From contig NZ_CP020773.1 in the NCBI RefSeq assembly GCF_002101335.1, positions 1,054,001 through 1,118,000 of the forward strand: a stretch of 64,000 nt of DNA. Direction: 5' to 3'. Source of the stretch: Staphylococcus lutrae. Lineage in GTDB: Bacteria > Bacillota > Bacilli > Staphylococcales > Staphylococcaceae. Shown in pieces: positions 59,784-64,000 of the stretch. Numbering within the stretch: the first letter of the stretch is position 1; each line of letters opens with the position of its first letter. The notes under the pieces were generated by a model. It was not told where the DNA came from and ran no database searches. It saw only the letters and a list, made by a program, of their open reading frames with translations. The position numbers and the translations under genes were made by a program.

Positions 59784-62700
59784 TTATTCTTCAGACGAAG
59801 CATGTTCATCTGATTTAGTTGATTTAGATTTTCTCAGTAAACCGATACCTGTTAACATCGCCGCAACTGCACCAAAGAAACCACTTCTTGATACATGCTC
59901 ACCTGTATCAGGTAATATTTTAACTGAATCCTTCTGAGCTTCCGCTTGATTTCCTGTTACAACATCTTTATCATGACCCACAACTTGTGTTACCGAACGA
60001 TGCATTGTCGAAACAGAAATGTCGTTATTCATCGAAGTCGATGCTGTCGATGTTGTCGATGCATGTGATCCAGCTTGATTAACTGTGGAATCTGCAGTCA
60101 TTGATGCACTGACTGATGTCGATCCATTTCCAGACGTTTCCGCTGAAATACTTGTTGATGCAGACGTTGATTGAGTCATGCTTGTTGATGGTGCATGATT
60201 CACTGAAAGACTGATAGACCAGCTTGCATAAATCGATAAACTTAATGATGTGCTTGCTGATGCACGTTCTGACATACGATTGTATTCTGATGCAAGCAAT
60301 GATGCGCTTGTTGATGCAGATCGAGAGAACGTAGCTGATGTCGATGCTGATTGCGTTGAAGCACTTACAGAGGCTTTAGAAGCTTCTGCACGATGCGTTG
60401 ATTGACGCTCTGATAACGATTGCGACTGAGACATCGAAGCGTGTTCACTCTCAATTGTTCTCATAGACGCTTGCTCAGATTGAGAGACAGTTTCAGACAA
60501 TAACGTCGATGCACGTTCAGATTGACGCACTGACTCTGAATTTGACACAGAATCTTGAACCGCTTGACTCGCTGATGCTTGTACCGAAGCAATACGATCA
60601 TTAGAAATCGAAATCGATTGACTTGTTGAAGCTGATTGTGACGCTGCTTCACTTGCAGATAAGCGTGTAGATTCACTCAATGAGGCCGATGCACTGAATG
60701 ATGCTTGCTCAGACTGTTTTGCAACTTTAGATAAAGATGCGTGTTCAGATTGACTATGATGTTGAGACTGTTTCAATGAAACGCTAATGGATTCGTGCAT
60801 TGACATCGTTTCACTTGTTGATTTCATCTCAGACTGACTATGCACCGTAGATTGACTCGTTGATGCAAGTAATGAAGTGGACGCAACCTGTGATTCACTT
60901 GTCGACTGACTCGCTGATGCAGATTGTGACGCTAAAGTACTTGGCGTTTCGTGTGTCGATTGACGCGATACAGCACTTGCCGAAAGTGATGTGCTTGTTG
61001 AAGTGCTTGTTGACAATTGACTATGGTTGTGTGCTAACTCTGAAGCACTTGCCGATACACTTGAAGACTGTGAATAAGCTTTCGAAATCGCTGCTGAAAT
61101 ACGTGTCAAATCACTTTCATTGCGACTGTCATCTTGCGAATACTGTGCCGATTGACTCAACGACATTTGTTCCGATTGCGATTCACTTTGTACTTCGTGA
61201 ATAGATGCACTCGCAGAGGATGATAAACGATTCGACGTAGACGCCGACTGAGAATCCACTGTAGATTGTGATATCGATGTGCTTGTCTCAACATCTGTCG
61301 ATACACTTTGATTCATCGATATGTGCATTGACGCTTGCGCTGAATGTCTATTTGACACATCATTCATCGACTGCAATTCTTGTGATAAAGATGTCGAAGC
61401 AAGTGTAGACACTGAAGTACTCATTGATGTGCTCGCCGATTGACTTATTGATGCATACGCTGAAGCACTTGTTTGTTCAGAAGCTATGACTGAATCTTCT
61501 GCTGATTGTTGCATTGACAATGACGTAGAAACAGATGTGCTCACAGACTGACTTTCTTGTTGCGTGTTAGACAAACGAATTGCCTGAGAAAGTGACGCCG
61601 ATTGAACATTTTCAATACTTTGACTCACACGCTCACTCTCTGATTGACTCATTGACTGACTTGTCGATGCACTCACAGAATGACTCAACAACTCTGAAAT
61701 ATTATGTGGTACGCGTACTGAGTTTGACACACTTTCAGAAACAACAACTGACGTTGACTCTGAGCCTGACGCACTCTCCTTCTCTGAAATCGATGATGAT
61801 ACTGACTCACTCTTAGCGATTGATGTTGAGTTCGATGCTGACTCACTGCTTGATGCAGATGCGCTATTCGTTACTGATTGTGAAGTGTTCGCAGAATTTG
61901 CTTTCGCTTCACTCTCTGAATTCGACACGCTTGTCGATTGCGATTCACTGTTCGATACCGAAGCGCTCTTAGATATTGAATCTGACTTCGATGTAGATCC
62001 ACTATTTGCTACTGATTGTGAAGTGTTCGCAGAATTTGCTTTCGCTTCACTCTCTGAGTTCGACATGCTTGTTGATTGTGATTCACTGCTCGATACCGAA
62101 GCGCTCTTAGATATTGAATCTGACTTCGATGTAGATCCACTATTTGCTACTGATTGTGAAGTGTTTGCAGAATTTGCTTTCGCTTCACTCTCTGAGTTCG
62201 ACATGCTTGTTGATTGTGATTCACTGCTCGATACCGAAGCGCTCTTAACTGTTGATAACGATTTGCTGTTCGACACTGATTGCGATGTGCTCGCTGAGCT
62301 TGCTTTTGCTTCACTCTCAGAGTTCGACACGCTTGTCGATTGTGATCCACTGCTCAACGCTGATGCACTGCTTGATGTAGATGCACTATTCGTTACTGTT
62401 TGTGATGTACTCGCAGAATTTGCTTTCGCTTCACTTTCTGAGTTCGACACGCTTGTCGATTGTGATTCACTGCTCGACACGGACTCACTCTTAACTGTTG
62501 ATACCGAATTCGATGCTGATTGTGATGTGCTCGCTGAGCTTGCTTTCGCTTTACTCTCTGAGTTCGACATACTTGCCGATTGCGATTCACTCTTAGATAT
62601 TGAATCTGACTTCGATGTAGATCCGCTATTCGTTACTGATTGTGAAGCACTCACAGAGTTTGCTTTCGCTTCTCTTTCTGAGTTCGATACGCTTGTCGAT

Positions 62701-64000
62701 TGTGATTCACTGTTCGATACTGAAGCGCTCTTAACTGTTGATACCGAATTCGATGCTGATTGTGATCCACTGCTCAACGCTGATGCACTGCTTGATGTAG
62801 ATGCACTATTCGTTACTGTTTGTGATGTACTCGCAGAGTTTGCTTTCGCTTCACTTTCTGAGTTCGACACGCTTGTCGATTGTGATTCACTGTTCAATAC
62901 CGAAGCGCTCTTAACTGTTGATAACGATTTGCTGTTCGACACTGATTGTGATGTGCTCGTAGAGCTTGCTTTTGCTTCACTCTCTGAGTTCGACATGCTT
63001 GTTGATTGTGATCCACTGCTCAACGCTGATGCACTGCTTGATGTAGATGCACTATTCGTTACTGTTTGTGATGTACTCGCAGAGTTTACTTTCGTTTTAC
63101 TCTCTGAGTTCGACACGCTTGTCGATTGTGATTCACTGTTCGATACCGAAGCGCTCTTAACTGTTGATAACGATTTGCTGTTCGACACTGATTGCGATGT
63201 GCTCGTAGAGCTTGCTTTTGCTTCGCTCTCTGAATTCGACATACTTGCCGATTGCGATTCACTCTTAGATATTGAATCTGACTTCGATGTAGATCCGCTA
63301 TTCGTTACTGATTGTGAAGCACTCACAGAGTTTGCTTTCGCTTTGCTCTCTGAGCTCGACATACTTGCCGATTGTGATTCACTCTCCGCTGTCGATGCGC
63401 TTCTCGATGTCGATTCACTCTTCGCTAACGACGCACTTCGAGATGCTGACTCACTCGCTTTCTCTGAAACCGATGTGCTTGCGATTCTTTCTGAAATAGA
63501 CATAGACTCACTTGCTAAAATTGTTGAATTGGATTGACTTTCTTCTGCACTATTCAAAACATTTGCTGATTGTGATGTGCTCGTAGAACTTGCTTTTGCT
63601 TCGCTCTCTGAATTCGACATACTCGCCGATTGCGATTCACTCTTCGCTAACGACTCACTCTTAACTGTTGAAGATGATTTCGATGCTGATTGCGAAGTAC
63701 TCGCAGAGTTTGCTTTCGCTTTACTCTCTGAGTTCGACACGCTTGTCGATTGTGATTCACTGTTCGATACCGAAGCGCTCTTAACTGTTGAAGATGATTT
63801 CGATGCTGATTGTGATGTGCTCATAGAGCTTGCTTTTGCTTCACTCTCTGAGTTCGACACGCTTGTCGATTGTGATTCACTGTTCGATACCGAAGCGCTC
63901 TTAACTGTTGATAACGATTTGCTGTTCGACACTGATTGCGATGTGCTCGCTGAGCTTGCTTTTGCTTCACTCTCTGAGTTCGACACGATTGTTGATTGTG
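59784..64000 (-). CDS. Serine-rich repeat glycoprotein adhesin (SraP-like), 5' end outside the window
   Basis: C-terminal part (at least 1404 residues) of a cell-wall-anchored serine-rich glycoprotein; the frame is still open at 64000. More than 1300 residues are Ser/Thr/Ala-rich repeats (SASVSNSESQSTSVSNSESEAKA and relatives), which are the targets of GtfA/GtfB. It ends with ILPDTG, a hydrophobic helix (GFFGAVAAMLTGIGLL) and a charged tail for sortase A. It sits directly before secY2-asp1-asp2-asp3-secA2-gtfA-gtfB, the order of the S. aureus sraP locus. The binding region and signal peptide lie outside this window, so the ligand cannot be inferred. Confidence 0.93.
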   Translation of the reverse strand, partial: QSTIVSNSESEAKASSASTSQSVSNSKSLSTVKSASVSNSESQSTSVSNSESEAKASSMSTSQSASKSSSTVKSASVSNSESQSTSVSNSESKAKANSASTSQSASKSSSTVKSESLAKSESQSASMSNSESEAKASSTSTSQSANVLNSAEESQSNSTILASESMSISERIASTSVSEKASESASRSASLAKSESTSRSASTAESESQSASMSSSESKAKANSVSASQSVTNSGSTSKSDSISKSESQSASMSNSESEAKASSTSTSQSVSNSKSLSTVKSASVSNSESQSTSVSNSESKTKVNSASTSQTVTNSASTSSSASALSSGSQSTSMSNSESEAKASSTSTSQSVSNSKSLSTVKSASVLNSESQSTSVSNSESEAKANSASTSQTVTNSASTSSSASALSSGSQSASNSVSTVKSASVSNSESQSTSVSNSEREAKANSVSASQSVTNSGSTSKSDSISKSESQSASMSNSESKAKASSASTSQSASNSVSTVKSESVSSSESQSTSVSNSESEAKANSASTSQTVTNSASTSSSASALSSGSQSTSVSNSESEAKASSASTSQSVSNSKSLSTVKSASVSSSESQSTSMSNSESEAKANSANTSQSVANSGSTSKSDSISKSASVSSSESQSTSMSNSESEAKANSANTSQSVANSGSTSKSDSISKSASVSNSESQSTSVSNSESEAKANSANTSQSVTNSASASSSESASNSTSIAKSESVSSSISEKESASGSESTSVVVSESVSNSVRVPHNISELLSHSVSASTSQSMSQSESERVSQSIENVQSASLSQAIRLSNTQQESQSVSTSVSTSLSMQQSAEDSVIASEQTSASAYASISQSASTSMSTSVSTLASTSLSQELQSMNDVSNRHSAQASMHISMNQSVSTDVETSTSISQSTVDSQSASTSNRLSSSASASIHEVQSESQSEQMSLSQSAQYSQDDSRNESDLTRISAAISKAYSQSSSVSASASELAHNHSQLSTSTSTSTSLSASAVSRQSTHETPSTLASQSASASQSTSESQVASTSLLASTSQSTVHSQSEMKSTSETMSMHESISVSLKQSQHHSQSEHASLSKVAKQSEQASFSASASLSESTRLSASEAASQSASTSQSISISNDRIASVQASASQAVQDSVSNSESVRQSERASTLLSETVSQSEQASMRTIESEHASMSQSQSLSERQSTHRAEASKASVSASTQSASTSATFSRSASTSASLLASEYNRMSERASASTSLSLSIYASWSISLSVNHAPSTSMTQSTSASTSISAETSGNGSTSVSASMTADSTVNQAGSHASTTSTASTSMNNDISVSTMHRSVTQVVGHDKDVVTGNQAEAQKDSVKILPDTGEHVSRSGFFGAVAAMLTGIGLLRKSKSTKSDEHASSEE
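61869..62282 (-). repeat. Tandem 138-bp repeats in the SRR adhesin
   Basis: Three nearly identical 138-bp units (46 residues) start near 61869, 62007 and 62145, marked by ACTGATTGTGAAGTGTT followed by GCAGAATTTGC. They stand out from the more diverged Ser-rich repeats around them and indicate recent tandem duplication. Confidence 0.75.

Noticed and set aside
61885..63537. 550-codon plus-strand frame (FAFASLSEFDTLVDCDSLFD-like) opposite the SRR adhesin
   Set aside because: It is the complement of serine-rich repeats (TCN/AGY codons give open antisense frames) with no initiation signals; the minus-strand product has LPDTG and a correct operon context.

Overview
The window looks like chromosomal DNA of a Staphylococcus, low in GC apart from one surface-protein repeat. 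The species call is an inference. A complete saePQRS locus, a fadXEDBA-type operon, an accessory Sec (SecA2/SecY2) locus with a serine-rich adhesin, a PemIK pair and a PI-PLC gene together fit the S. intermedius/pseudintermedius/delphini group best. No rRNA, tRNA, CRISPR array, prophage or intact insertion sequence was seen.

Layout. 1-9.3 kb: class I fructose-bisphosphate aldolase (fda); a zinc-binding lipoprotein gene with a sigma-A promoter and Zur operator; the anaerobic ribonucleotide reductase pair nrdD-nrdG with two NrdR boxes 32 bp apart and a one-base frameshift in nrdG; a PTS (ascorbate/Ula type) operon led by a PRD regulator with a perfect cre. 9.5-9.9 kb: a compact Fst/par-like type I toxin-antitoxin locus, with a 33-residue toxin and a convergent antisense RNA of about 64 nt. 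9.9-12.8 kb: saePQRS with a perfect SaeR site. 13.1-25.8 kb: a giant YSIRK/LPDTG surface protein (3569 residues) with an L-type-lectin-like domain, 22 repeats of about 97 residues, and a stalk of about 431 Asp-Ala dipeptides where Sdr/Clf proteins carry Ser-Asp. Two unrecognised genes follow it on the same strand.

25.8-29.1 kb: a gene-poor stretch with one decayed gene, then pemIK and plc. 29.5-34.8 kb: the ribose operon rbsR-K-A-C-B, without rbsD. 35.0-40.6 kb: a redoxin, a P-loop kinase-like protein, a DUF4242 protein, and an aliphatic sulfonate/taurine-type ABC transporter with an acyl-CoA-dehydrogenase-like enzyme. 41.1-49.0 kb: the fatty-acid beta-oxidation operon fadX-E-D-B-A with a cre-like palindrome at its promoter. 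49.2-64.0 kb, minus strand: serine-rich repeat glycoprotein (5' end outside the window)-secY2-asp1-asp2-asp3-secA2-gtfA-gtfB, a dedicated glycosylation and export line for the adhesin.

The main themes are host-surface interaction (two large LPDTG proteins, Sae signalling, PI-PLC), nutrient uptake (Zn, ribose, PTS sugar acid, organosulfur, fatty acids) and two toxin-antitoxin modules. The most unusual items are the DA stalk with its companion genes, the par-like RNA module, and the nrdG frameshift.
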